In this document: positions 8,902 through 15,968 of the stretch, in pieces
Position numbering within the stretch: the first letter of the stretch is position 1
How the letters are laid out: each line of letters starts with the position of its first letter
From: Actinomadura flavalba DSM 45200
GTDB lineage: Bacteria > Actinomycetota > Actinomycetes > Streptosporangiales > Streptosporangiaceae
Reading direction: 5' to 3'
Assembly (NCBI RefSeq): GCF_000374305.1
Contig: NZ_KB894103.1
Location: forward strand, 1 to 64,000
Length of the DNA stretch: 64,000 nt
Position numbers and translations under genes: made by a program
The notes under the pieces: generated by a model
Told to the model about the DNA's origin: nothing
The model's input: the letters and a program-made list of their open reading frames with translations, nothing else
Database searches by the model: none

Positions 8902-9483
8902 TCAGCCGGCGGCGCTGTGGTGGGTGGGGGCCAGGACGTCGGGCTCGTCGTCGGCGGCGGCCAGCGGGAGGTGCGCCGTGGCGGCGACGCCCTCCAGGTA
9001 GCCGCGGGCCCGCTCGGACTTGGGGTAGCGGCCGACGAGCGCCCAGAAGTCGGGGCCGTGGCCGGGGATCAGCAGGTGCGCCAGCTCGTGGACGAGCACG
9101 TAGTCCAGGACCCAGGACGGCATGCCGCGCAACCGCGTGGAGAGGCGGATCGTGCGGTCGTCGGGAGTGCAGGAGCCCCAGCGGGCGTGCTGGTTGTCGA
9201 CCCAGCGGACGCTGGCGGGGACGGCCCGGCCGCCGAGGTGGCGGCGGGACAGGTCGAGCGCCCGGGCGTGCAGGTCCGCGTCGGAGGGACGCCGCCGTCG
9301 TTCGCGCTCCGCCAGCCGGTGGAGCAGCGTCTCGATCCACTGCTCCTCCTCGGCCTTGCTCAGCCGGGACGGCAGCATCACGACGACCTTCTCCCCGTCG
9401 CGGTAGGCGGACACCGTCCGCCGGCGTCGGCTGCTACGGCGGACCTCAACGTTTGGGGGCACATCTGAACCGTACCCAATCAT
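8902..9483 (-). CDS. YgjP/DUF45-type metallopeptidase-like protein
   Basis: The protein (193 residues from ATG 9483) ends with the zinc motif HELAHLLIPGHG, giving HExxH plus a downstream His, preceded by WGSC and the LDYVLVHE helix. This is the YgjP/WLM-like (DUF45, M48-related) pattern. The N-terminus is a basic beta-rich segment (VRRSSRRRRTVSAYRDG). The start is uncertain: GTG 9462 and a GTG at 9561 are in frame, and none has a strong ribosome binding site. The family is thought to be soluble zinc peptidases of unknown target. It is divergent from the small gene at 9712. Confidence 0.85.
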   Translation of the reverse strand: MIGYGSDVPPNVEVRRSSRRRRTVSAYRDGEKVVVMLPSRLSKAEEEQWIETLLHRLAERERRRRPSDADLHARALDLSRRHLGGRAVPASVRWVDNQHARWGSCTPDDRTIRLSTRLRGMPSWVLDYVLVHELAHLLIPGHGPDFWALVGRYPKSERARGYLEGVAATAHLPLAAADDEPDVLAPTHHSAAG

Positions 9484-9711
9484 TGGCCGCCGCCATAGAG
9501 GGCATTTAGCATAGACCCAGGTCAACCCGCATCTTTTTACTTTTGTACCGGCTGATTCCACAAAATCATCACATGCTTTCCACGCGGCCGGTCAGGGCCC
9601 GGACGCGCCGTCCGCCCAGCTAGCGCCGTCGCACACGGCCTCCGTCGTTTCTCTCGGCATCCATTCGGGTACGCAACGTGACGGTCGGAAAACTGTACGA
9701 CGGGGGTTGCC

Positions 9712-10065
9712 GTGGGGTTGCGAAGAAACCGATCCAAGGGCGTGTCGTCCCGTCCGCGCGGCCGTTCCGGCGCACGGCGTCTGTTCGGCGGCGTCGCGGG
9801 CACGGTGGCCGGTTCGGTGGCCGCGCGGGCGTCGCGTCCGCTCGTCCGCCGCGCGTCCGGCGGCGGCCGGGTCAGGACGCGCGCCGCCACCCGGGTGGTC
9901 GAGGCACTGGCGCCGGTGGCGCTCGGCATGGCGATGGCCTGGGCGGCGCGGCGCCGTCGCGCCCGCAGCGAAGCGCCGGGCCCGGTCGCGCTCACCCCGG
10001 ACGACGCACCGCACGAGGACTACGCGAACGCCCGCCGGACGCGCGCCTACGAACACCACCACTGA
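9712..10065 (+). CDS. Small basic hypothetical protein
   Basis: The product is 117 residues and strongly Arg-rich at the N-terminus, with a possible weak membrane helix (ALAPVALGMAMAWAA, about residues 65-80) and an acidic-to-His tail ending EHHH. I do not recognise it. Third codon positions are almost all G or C, which favours real coding. GTG 9712 is the likely start, but the ribosome binding site is weak. It stands alone between the YgjP-like gene and the convergent enoyl-CoA hydratase gene, and shares a terminator with the latter. Confidence 0.55.
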   Translation: MGLRRNRSKGVSSRPRGRSGARRLFGGVAGTVAGSVAARASRPLVRRASGGGRVRTRAATRVVEALAPVALGMAMAWAARRRRARSEAPGPVALTPDDAPHEDYANARRTRAYEHHH

Positions 10066-10083
10066 CCCCGCGCCCGGGGGTCA
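10063..10083. terminator. Short bidirectional terminator made of two stop codons
   Basis: TGACCCC (10063-10069) pairs with GGGGTCA (10077-10083) around a 7-nt loop. The left arm begins with the stop of the small gene, and the right arm ends with the complement of the enoyl-CoA hydratase stop, so the two stop codons pair with each other. Confidence 0.55.
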
Positions 10084-10881
10084 GGTGCCGGTGAAGTCCG
10101 GGCGTCGCTTCTCGCGGGCCGCGGCGATGCCCTCCTGGAGGTCGGCGGACGCCATCGTCACCGGCTGCGCCAGCGACTCCCAGCGCAGCGCCGACTCCAT
10201 GTCGGCGTGCCCGCCGCCCGACAGGGCCACCTTGGTGAGGCGCGTCGCGACGGGGGCCTGGGCGGCGACGCGCTCGGCCGCCGCCAGCGCCGTGCCGAGG
10301 ACGTCCTCGCGCGGCACGGCGCCGTTGACGAGCCCGTACCGCTCGGCCTCGGTCCCGGTGAGGACGCGGCCGGTCAGCAGCATCTCGCGGGCCAGCGGCA
10401 GCCCGGCGACCTCGGGGAGCAGCCAGGTGGCGGCCATGCCGGGGTGCAGGCCGAGCGAGGTGAAGGGCACCAGGAGCTTGGCGTCGTCGGCCGCGTACCG
10501 CAGGTCGCAGGCGAGCGCCAGGCACAGGCCCGCGCCGACGGCCGCGCCGTTGACGGCGGCGATCGTCGGCACCTCCAGGTCGCGGATCGCCAGCCAGGCG
10601 CGGTAGAACGCGAGCATCCGGTCGCGCGTCGCCGGGACCGTGCCTTCGCCCGTCTCGGCGAGCCAGCCGAGGTCGCCGCCGGAGGTGAACGCCTTGCCCG
10701 CACCCGTCAGCACGACGCAGCGCAGCCCGGGTTCGGCGCGCAGCCCGGCGAGCGCGGCCGTCCACGCGGCGGTCATCGCGTCCGTCATGGGGTTGCGCCG
10801 GTCCGGGTCGTTGAGCGTGAGGACGACGATTCCGTAGTCGCGGCGCTCCACCGTCAGCACATCGGTGCGGTCATCTGGCAT
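10081..10881 (-). CDS. Enoyl-CoA hydratase/isomerase family protein
   Basis: This 266-residue crotonase-fold protein has an oxyanion-hole segment (GKAFTSGGDLG) and the second conserved loop (AVNGAAVGAGLCLALACD). The region of the catalytic Glu reads FTSLGLHPGMAATWLLPEVAG; the first Glu typical of true hydratases is not obvious, while the second-position Glu is present. It may hydrate enoyl-CoA in fatty acid oxidation or act as an isomerase. ATG 10881 starts the family-typical MPDDRTDVLTVERRD; the in-frame extension upstream enters the divergent ABC1 promoter. Confidence 0.88.
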   Translation of the reverse strand: MPDDRTDVLTVERRDYGIVVLTLNDPDRRNPMTDAMTAAWTAALAGLRAEPGLRCVVLTGAGKAFTSGGDLGWLAETGEGTVPATRDRMLAFYRAWLAIRDLEVPTIAAVNGAAVGAGLCLALACDLRYAADDAKLLVPFTSLGLHPGMAATWLLPEVAGLPLAREMLLTGRVLTGTEAERYGLVNGAVPREDVLGTALAAAERVAAQAPVATRLTKVALSGGGHADMESALRWESLAQPVTMASADLQEGIAAAREKRRPDFTGT

Positions 10882-11042
10882 GGCCGCACGGTACCGCGCG
10901 CCGTCGCACCGCCCCGCGACGAGGGTGAGAAAGCGCACACTTACTCCAGAGTCCCAGGTGGCGGGACCGCCACCAAAGCGGCCGCTCGGTTTTGTCCGGG
11001 TCGGCTGTGGCGGTGGAGCGGCCGATCATTGAGAATGAACGG

Positions 11043-12383
11043 GTGAGCGATCTTCCGCGCCGCGCGGTGACGCGGTCAGCCAAGCTGGCGTCCCTCCCCC
11101 TCGGGTTCGCGGGGCGAACAGCGCTGGGTGTGGGGAAACGGACGTTCGGCCGGCCCGCCGAGGCCGTCGCGATGGAGATCCAGCAGCGCACCGCCGAACA
11201 GCTCTTCAAGGTCCTCGGGGAGCTGAAAGGCGGGGCGATGAAGCTCGGCCAGATGCTGTCGATCTTCGAGGCGGCGCTGCCGCCGGAGATCGCCGGGCCC
11301 TACCGGGCCACGCTCACCAAGCTCCAGGAGGCCGCGCCGCCGCTGCCCGCCTCGTCCGTCCACCAGGTGCTCGCCAAGGCGCTCGGCCCCGGCTGGCGCG
11401 ACCGGTTCGTCTCGTTCGACGACCGCCCGGCCGCCGCCGCGTCGATCGGGCAGGTGCACAAGGCCGTCTGGGAGGACGGCCGCCCGGTGGCCGTCAAGGT
11501 GCAGTACCCCGGCGCGGGCAAGGCGCTGATCAGCGACTTCAACCAGCTCGCGCGGCTCGGCCGGCTGTTCGGCGTGCTCATGCCCGGCCTCGACGTCAAG
11601 TCGATGCTGGCGGAGCTGAAGGAACGCGTCGTCGAGGAACTCGACTACACGATCGAGGCCGAGTCGCAGACGACGATGCGCGCCGCGTACCCCGCCGACG
11701 ACCCCGACTTCTACGTCCCCGAGGTCATCGCGCAGGCCGGTGACGTGCTCGTCACCGAGTGGATCGACGGCATCCCGCTGTCCAAGGTCATCAGCGAGGG
11801 CGACCAGGAGCAGCGCGACCACGCCGCCCTGCTGTACTGCCGCTTCCTGCTGTCGGGCGCCAAGCGCGCCGGGATGCTGCACGGCGACCCGCACCCCGGC
11901 AACTTCCGGCTCATGGAGGACGGCCGCCTCGGCGTGCTGGACTTCGGCGCCGTCGACCGCATCCCGCCCGAGTTCCTGTACCGCATGGGCCGCCTGCTGC
12001 GCATCGGCACGCTCGCCGAGATCGACGCCGTCGAGGACGCGCTGCGCGACGAGGACTTCATCCGCGCCGACGTCGCGATCGACACCGAGGCGCTCCAGGC
12101 GTTCCTGGCGCCGATCACCGAGCCGTTCGTCACCGAGACGTTCCGGTTCAACCGGGAGTGGCTGCGCGACATGGCGGCCCGCGTCACCGACCTGCGGCCG
12201 ACGAACGTCGTCCGGCAGCTCAACCTGCCGCCGGAGTACGTGATCGTCCACCGCGTGCTGTCGGCGGGCACGGGCGTGCTGTGCCAGCTCGAATGCGAGA
12301 TCCCGGCGCGCGCCGAGTCGCTGCGCTGGATTCCGGGCTTCGCCGACGAGGAGGACGGCGAACTCGTCGCCCCGTCCGGCTGA
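11043..12383 (+). CDS. ABC1/UbiB-family atypical kinase (AarF-like)
   Basis: The protein is 446 residues from GTG 11043. It carries the ABC1 hallmark KxGQ (GGAMKLGQMLS), an Ala-rich nucleotide loop (AAAASIGQVHKA), the ATP-binding Lys in PVAVKVQYPG, the catalytic segment LHGDPHPGNF, and metal-binding LDFGA. UbiB/COQ8 kinases support isoprenoid-lipid or quinone metabolism; the target here is unknown. Frames open further upstream (TTG 10992, GTG 11013), but the product from 11043 begins SDLPRRAVTR as in homologues, with GAGAA about 9 nt before. It precedes whiB7, as Rv3197 does in M. tuberculosis. Confidence 0.9.
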   Translation: MSDLPRRAVTRSAKLASLPLGFAGRTALGVGKRTFGRPAEAVAMEIQQRTAEQLFKVLGELKGGAMKLGQMLSIFEAALPPEIAGPYRATLTKLQEAAPPLPASSVHQVLAKALGPGWRDRFVSFDDRPAAAASIGQVHKAVWEDGRPVAVKVQYPGAGKALISDFNQLARLGRLFGVLMPGLDVKSMLAELKERVVEELDYTIEAESQTTMRAAYPADDPDFYVPEVIAQAGDVLVTEWIDGIPLSKVISEGDQEQRDHAALLYCRFLLSGAKRAGMLHGDPHPGNFRLMEDGRLGVLDFGAVDRIPPEFLYRMGRLLRIGTLAEIDAVEDALRDEDFIRADVAIDTEALQAFLAPITEPFVTETFRFNREWLRDMAARVTDLRPTNVVRQLNLPPEYVIVHRVLSAGTGVLCQLECEIPARAESLRWIPGFADEEDGELVAPSG

Positions 12384-12399
12384 TCTCCGCGTGAACGTG

Positions 12400-12436
12400 A
12401 CAGGGCCCGCGCATGGGTGAGGTGCGCGGGCCCTGT
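12400..12436 (+). terminator. Terminator after ABC1 kinase gene
   Basis: A 14-bp perfect stem pairs ACAGGGCCCGCGCA (12400-12413) with 12423-12436 across a 9-nt loop, 17 nt after the stop codon. It can also stop antisense transcription from the whiB7 side. The stretch 12437-12577 shows nothing else. Confidence 0.75.
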
Positions 12437-12577
12437 GCGTGCGCCGACGGGAGGGAATCCGTGCGGCGCGGGGACGCCCGGCCGGGAGGCGCGCGAACCC
12501 CCGCCAAACCATCCAAAGAAGGGCGGGCGGCGCCTGCGACCGGCCGGGCGAGGCCGGGATCGTAGTGCTCTGGTGGA

Positions 12578-12610
12578 ACGGTCCGGGAAGCCCCCGCATT
12601 CCCGGACCGT
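12578..12610 (-). terminator. Terminator of the whiB7 operon
   Basis: ACGGTCCGGGAA (12578-12589) pairs perfectly with 12599-12610 around a 9-nt loop. In the minus-strand direction it begins about 10 nt after the stop of the small gene that follows whiB7. The T content downstream is low. Confidence 0.7.
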
Positions 12611-12619
12611 CCGCACCGG

Positions 12620-12805
12620 TCAGTGCCGCGCCCGGCGGCCCCTTCCCCCGCTGGGCGCGGGAGCCGTCGGCGCGAGCAGCACCCGGCGGACGCGGGCCGC
12701 GCGGGCGTGCGCGGCCCGGCGCCGGGCCAGGGCCCGGACGGCGGGCGCCGTCCGGGCCGGGTCGGGTCTTCGCCCCGTCCCGTATTCCAGATCGAGCCTG
12801 GTCAT
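12620..12805 (-). CDS. Small basic protein downstream of WhiB7
   Basis: This 61-residue protein is rich in Arg and Ala, with acidic residues only near the N-terminus (MTRLDLEYGTGRR), and no known domain. The start is convincing: GGAG lies 6-7 nt before ATG 12805, the best ribosome binding site in this stretch. It follows whiB7 by 53 nt on the same strand, is closed by the terminator at 12578-12610, and is probably coexpressed with whiB7. The function is unknown; an RNA- or DNA-binding role would only be a guess from the charge. Confidence 0.6.
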   Translation of the reverse strand: MTRLDLEYGTGRRPDPARTAPAVRALARRRAAHARAARVRRVLLAPTAPAPSGGRGRRARH

Positions 12806-12858
12806 CGTGGTCTCCTCGCCGGTCCGGGGGCCGTGCCCCCGCGTCGTGGCCGGAATCA

Positions 12859-13119
12859 TCAGACGGTCACGTCGTCGGGAAGCGGGTGCTTGCGCGGACG
12901 GCCACGCGGCCGCTTGCGGGCGACGATCGCGCCGCGGACGAACAGCTCGCCGCCCCAGACGCCCCACGGCTCGCGCCGCTCGACGGCGCCCGCGAGGCAC
13001 TGCTTGCGCAGCGGGCACTCCAGGCACAGCGCCTTGGCCAGCTCGACGTCGGCGGGGGCCTCGGCGAAGAACAGCTCCGGCTCGGTCCGGCAGGGAAGGG
13101 TCAGGTCCTCCTCGCTCAT
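12859..13119 (-). CDS. whiB7: WhiB7-type Fe-S transcriptional regulator
   Basis: This 86-residue WhiB protein has four cluster-binding cysteines (10, 32, 35, 41; C-x21-C-x2-C-x5-C), the turn GVWGG (53-57), and an AT-hook-like RGRPRK (72-77) after it. The AT-hook separates WhiB7 from other WhiB proteins. WhiB7 binds the primary sigma factor and activates intrinsic antibiotic-resistance genes. ATG 13119 is chosen because GGGGG lies 8 nt upstream; an in-frame start nine codons earlier has none. It sits between the ABC1 kinase and uvrD2 genes as in mycobacteria, and has a long regulated leader. Confidence 0.93.
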   Translation of the reverse strand: MSEEDLTLPCRTEPELFFAEAPADVELAKALCLECPLRKQCLAGAVERREPWGVWGGELFVRGAIVARKRPRGRPRKHPLPDDVTV

Positions 13120-13203
13120 GGCGAGAGCCCCCTGTATCGCGGTCACCCTGTGTCCTCTCGGTGGATCTCAACGGGTGTGTCGTTGGTGTCGGGCAATGCA
13201 AAA

Positions 13204-13235
13204 GGCCGCGGGTTCCGGTATCGGAATCCGCGGCC
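13204..13235 (-). terminator. Leader terminator (attenuator) of whiB7
   Basis: In the minus-strand transcript GGCCGCGG (13235-13228) pairs with CCGCGGCC (13211-13204). Across one A-C mismatch the stem continues with TTCCG/CGGAA around a 4-nt loop. TTTTGCATT follows directly. It lies 85 nt before the whiB7 start codon with no gene ending there, so it can only act as a leader terminator. Confidence 0.78.
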
Positions 13236-13285
13236 TGGGGGCTTGCCGGTGCTGAAACTAGACCGGATGCCTCCAGGGGCGCGGA
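13227..13285 (-). promoter_or_regulatory. Antiterminator helix in the whiB7 leader
   Basis: The 5' half of the terminator (CCAGGCCGCGGA, 13238-13227) can instead pair with TCCGCGCCCCTGG (13285-13273), giving 6 bp plus 5 bp around a CC/C internal loop. The upstream strand lies inside the last codons of the leader ORF (13258-13260 is its stop). A ribosome finishing that ORF would cover the upstream strand and let the terminator form; a ribosome held earlier would leave it free. This is inference from base pairing. Confidence 0.6.
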
Positions 13286-13593
13286 CCCGACGTCCCGTCA
13301 TTCGACGGCTTGCCGAAGTCGGCCATGACCGGAGCGATGAGCGGCAGGACGCCGATGACGGCGCCGCCGGGCCCACTACGCCCCTGACGGTCCTGGATTC
13401 GCTGCGCGCAGTCGCGCTCGGACGTGGCGACGGTGGGGACATGACCCCGCCACCGCTGTTCGCCGTACGTCAGACCGCGGACGTCCGTGCCGCCGAGGAC
13501 CGCCGTGTCAGCGCTGGGCTGCCCGGCGTACAGGGCGAAGGCGGACACGCCAGGGCGTGCGCACGTCAGGGAACGTCCCGTCTGGAACATCGT
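13258..13593 (-). CDS. Leader ORF in front of whiB7
   Basis: An open frame of 111 codons runs from ATG 13593 to TAG 13258, 22 nt before the leader terminator. About 85-90% of third positions are G or C, so it may really be translated. Shorter versions are possible; the last Met (MADFGKPSNDG) gives 22 codons. Ribosome binding sites are weak (GGTGAAG before 13593). The frame stays open to 13743, but that passes the predicted promoter. I see no known domain. Mycobacterial whiB7 leaders contain a translated uORF that senses ribosome inhibition, and this ORF is in the right place for that role. Confidence 0.5.
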   Translation of the reverse strand, partial: TMFQTGRSLTCARPGVSAFALYAGQPSADTAVLGGTDVRGLTYGEQRWRGHVPTVATSERDCAQRIQDRQGRSGPGGAVIGVLPLIAPVMADFGKPSNDGTSGPRPWRHPV

Positions 13594-13677
13594 GTTCTTC
13601 ACCGGACTGCACACCACCTCTCGCGTGTCGGGCCGGGTCGTCGCTCGGACGGCTCGGCCGGTTGATTGCTCGCGACG

Positions 13678-13716
13678 AGCGTACGGCGCCCGGCGCAAGA
13701 TCGGCAAGCTATTTTT
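13678..13716 (-). promoter_or_regulatory. Candidate whiB7 promoter with AT-rich WhiB7 site
   Basis: On the minus strand TTGCCG (13707-13702) and TACGCT (13683-13678) form -35 and -10 elements 18 nt apart. The tract AAAAATA (13716-13710), very unusual in this GC-rich region, lies 2 nt upstream of the -35. WhiB7-activated promoters in mycobacteria carry such an AT-rich block there, read by the AT-hook, so autoregulation is likely. The predicted leader is about 550 nt. Nothing else is seen between 13717 and 13805. Confidence 0.65.
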
Positions 13717-13805
13717 GACCTGCGGTTTCGTGGTCCGTTTCACCGGCGTCGCGGCGAACTTCCCGGCCCCGATCCGCGTCCCAAGTCACGGGTCGGCCCA
13801 CGGCG

Positions 13806-14666
13806 TCAGCCGGTGACCCGGACGAGCCCCTCCTGCATCACCGAGACGACGAGATCGCCGTCGCGGGTGAAGACCTGGCCCCGGGCCAGGCCGCGGGCGC
13901 CGCCCGCGAACGGGGTGTCCTGGGCGTACAGGAGCCACTCGTCGGCGCGGAACGGGCGGTGGAACCACATCGCGTGGTCGAGGCTGGCGCCCATCGTGCG
14001 CTTGTCGCCCCAGGCCAGGCCGTGGTTGAGCAGGACGGTGTCGAGCAGCGTCATGTCCGACGCGTACGTCATCAGGCAGACGTGCAGCAGCGGGTCGTCG
14101 GGCAGCTCGCCGTCCACGCGCAGCCACACCCGCGACTCGGGGGTGGTGAGCGACGGGTCCTTGGCGGCCTCCCACGTCAGCGGGGTGGCGTGCCGGACGT
14201 CGAACGGGCGGCGGCTCACCCACTCGCGCGCGAACCGCTCGCCGAACAGCGGCGTGAAGCGTTCCATGCTGGTCGGCAGCGTCTCGGGGGCGGGGGCGTC
14301 CGGCATGGGCGCCTGGTGGAACGGTCCGTCCTCGGTGATCTGGAAGGACGCCGACAGGCTGAAGATCGCCTTGCCGTGCTGGATCGCCAGCACGCGCCGC
14401 GTGGTGAAGGAGCGTCCGTCGCGGACGCGGTCGACGGTGTAGACGATCGGGACGAGCGGATCGCCGGGCCGGATGAAGTAGGCGTGCAGGGAGTGGACGG
14501 CACGGTCCACCGGGACGGTCCGTCCGGCGGCGACGAGCGCCTGGCCCGCGACCTGGCCGCCGAACACGCGCTGCTGGCGGTCTTCGGGGCTGCGGCCCCG
14601 GAAGATGTCGTTCTCGATCTGTTCGAGGTCCAGCAGGTCGAGCAGTGCTTTCAGAGACTCCTTCAC
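13806..14666 (-). CDS. tesB: Acyl-CoA thioesterase II (TesB-like)
   Basis: TesB-type thioesterases hydrolyse acyl-CoA to fatty acid and CoA using a double hotdog fold. The 286-residue length is normal. N-terminal VFGGQVAGQALVAA and HSLHAYFIRPG mark the first hotdog. SLDHAMWFHRPF carries the catalytic Asp, YASDMTLLD the Thr, and VSVMQEGLVR the Gln of the Asp-Thr-Gln triad. It is monocistronic between the whiB7 leader and the divergent RDD gene. Confidence 0.94.
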   Translation of the reverse strand: MKESLKALLDLLDLEQIENDIFRGRSPEDRQQRVFGGQVAGQALVAAGRTVPVDRAVHSLHAYFIRPGDPLVPIVYTVDRVRDGRSFTTRRVLAIQHGKAIFSLSASFQITEDGPFHQAPMPDAPAPETLPTSMERFTPLFGERFAREWVSRRPFDVRHATPLTWEAAKDPSLTTPESRVWLRVDGELPDDPLLHVCLMTYASDMTLLDTVLLNHGLAWGDKRTMGASLDHAMWFHRPFRADEWLLYAQDTPFAGGARGLARGQVFTRDGDLVVSVMQEGLVRVTG

Positions 14667-14823
14667 ACGCGCCAGTCTCCCAAAAGATCATCTCTCGGTG
14701 AGCGGCCGCCCCCACGGCAGCGGCGGCGGCGCGGAGAACCCGGCCCCACCTGCGGGTTTCCGCGCACGCGCGGCGGAAATGCTGATCTTCACACGATCAC
14801 TGTTCTTCACGGGGGTGGGACGG

Positions 14824-15372
14824 ATGACGCGGACGGGCGACGAGCGTCTGGGAGCGGGCGCGCAGGTCCGGCATGCCGGATGGTGGCGCCGCGTCCTCGC
14901 GCGGATCATCGACGGCGTCATCGTGTTCATTCCGACGGCGCTGCTGAGCCTGGTCATCGCGGCGGTCGTCATGGGGACGGCGACGGGCGCGACGCCGCTG
15001 CCCGGCGTCCGGTCGGGGAACGTCGAGGAGGGCCGTCCGCTCGCGCAGTTCCTCATCACGATCGCGGGGCTGGTCATCAGCGTCGCCTACGAGACGTACT
15101 TCCTCCACCGCCGCGGCGCCACGCTCGGCAAGATGGCGGTGAAGGTCCGCGTGGTCCCGCTCGACGGCATCCAGGGCCCGGGCCTGCGCACCGACACGGC
15201 CCTCGTGCGCGCCCTCACCTGGTACCTGCCGGGCAACCTGTCGAACCTGGCCTTCATCGGCTGGATCTTCGGCCTCTTCAGCCTCCTGAACGCCCTCTTC
15301 CCCCTCTGGGACCGCCCCCTCCACCAGTCCCTCAACGACAAGGTAGCCCGAACCCGCGTCATCGAAGCCTGA
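14824..15372 (+). CDS. RDD-family membrane protein
   Basis: This 182-residue protein has the RDD domain: Arg in WWRRVLARIIDG and Asp in the first helix (about residues 28-53), a second helix (about 77-95), the amphipathic signature RRGATLGKMAVKVRVV, and a third helix near the C-terminus. RDD proteins are small integral membrane proteins, some proposed as ion exchangers; no substrate is suggested here. ATG 14824 has GGGTGGGA upstream. It is divergent from tesB and ends 5 nt from the convergent membrane-protein gene. Confidence 0.87.
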   Translation: MTRTGDERLGAGAQVRHAGWWRRVLARIIDGVIVFIPTALLSLVIAAVVMGTATGATPLPGVRSGNVEEGRPLAQFLITIAGLVISVAYETYFLHRRGATLGKMAVKVRVVPLDGIQGPGLRTDTALVRALTWYLPGNLSNLAFIGWIFGLFSLLNALFPLWDRPLHQSLNDKVARTRVIEA

Positions 15373-15377
15373 CCCGG

Positions 15378-15914
15378 TCAGACCCGGGAGGCGGTGCGCT
15401 CCACGGCGGCCTCCAAAGCGGCGAGCCGACGCATGCGACGGCGTTCCGAGAGCAGCCCGAGACCGGCGAGGATGGCGATCCACAGCGTCGAGAGCGCGCC
15501 CCAGCCCCCTTCGCCGGACACGACGACCCAGACTTGCGCGACGACGACGAGCAGCACCGGAGCCTGGATCGCCATGCGCAGCCGGGCGAACGACCGATGG
15601 ACGCGGACGTAGGCCGGTACGTGGGCGGCGTCCTCCGACCTGCGGCCCCGCCGGGCGGCCTCGTCCAGTTCCCGGGCCGCGTCCTGCGGCACTCCGGCGG
15701 CGCGCAGCGCGGGCGTGGGCTGGAGGGTGAGCACCGCCTGCGCGATGGCGAGGATGAACAGCCCGCCGGCCACGGCCGTCAGGAGCGCGCCGACCACCGG
15801 AAGGTCCTTCTCGAACGACGCGAGGGCCACGGCGGCGAACCCGGCGGCCACGAGCGCTTCGACGACGATGACGGCGGCCGTCTTCCGCGCGGTCGTGAAC
15901 CGGGTGATGTCCAT
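15378..15914 (-). CDS. Hypothetical four-helix membrane protein
   Basis: This 178-residue protein has two helix pairs (about residues 12-33 and 40-62, then 116-133 and 140-155), separated by a charged cytoplasmic segment (DEAARRGRRSEDAA). I do not recognise a family. The arrangement of two hairpins with a basic C-terminal tail (SERRRMRRLAALEAAVERT) suggests an integral membrane protein with cytoplasmic ends. Its stop is 5 nt from the end of the RDD gene, with no terminator between them. Confidence 0.75.
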   Translation of the reverse strand: MDITRFTTARKTAAVIVVEALVAAGFAAVALASFEKDLPVVGALLTAVAGGLFILAIAQAVLTLQPTPALRAAGVPQDAARELDEAARRGRRSEDAAHVPAYVRVHRSFARLRMAIQAPVLLVVVAQVWVVVSGEGGWGALSTLWIAILAGLGLLSERRRMRRLAALEAAVERTASRV

Positions 15915-15968
15915 GACGCCCCGGCTACCCCTGCGAAGCGCGTCGAATCCTGTGCCTGGTCTGTGGCG

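Noticed and set aside
13258..13743. The full 161-codon frame as an ordinary protein gene
   Set aside because: Its first 50 codons cross the predicted whiB7 promoter and the AT-rich block, so the transcript would start after them; only the later part can be translated from this promoter.
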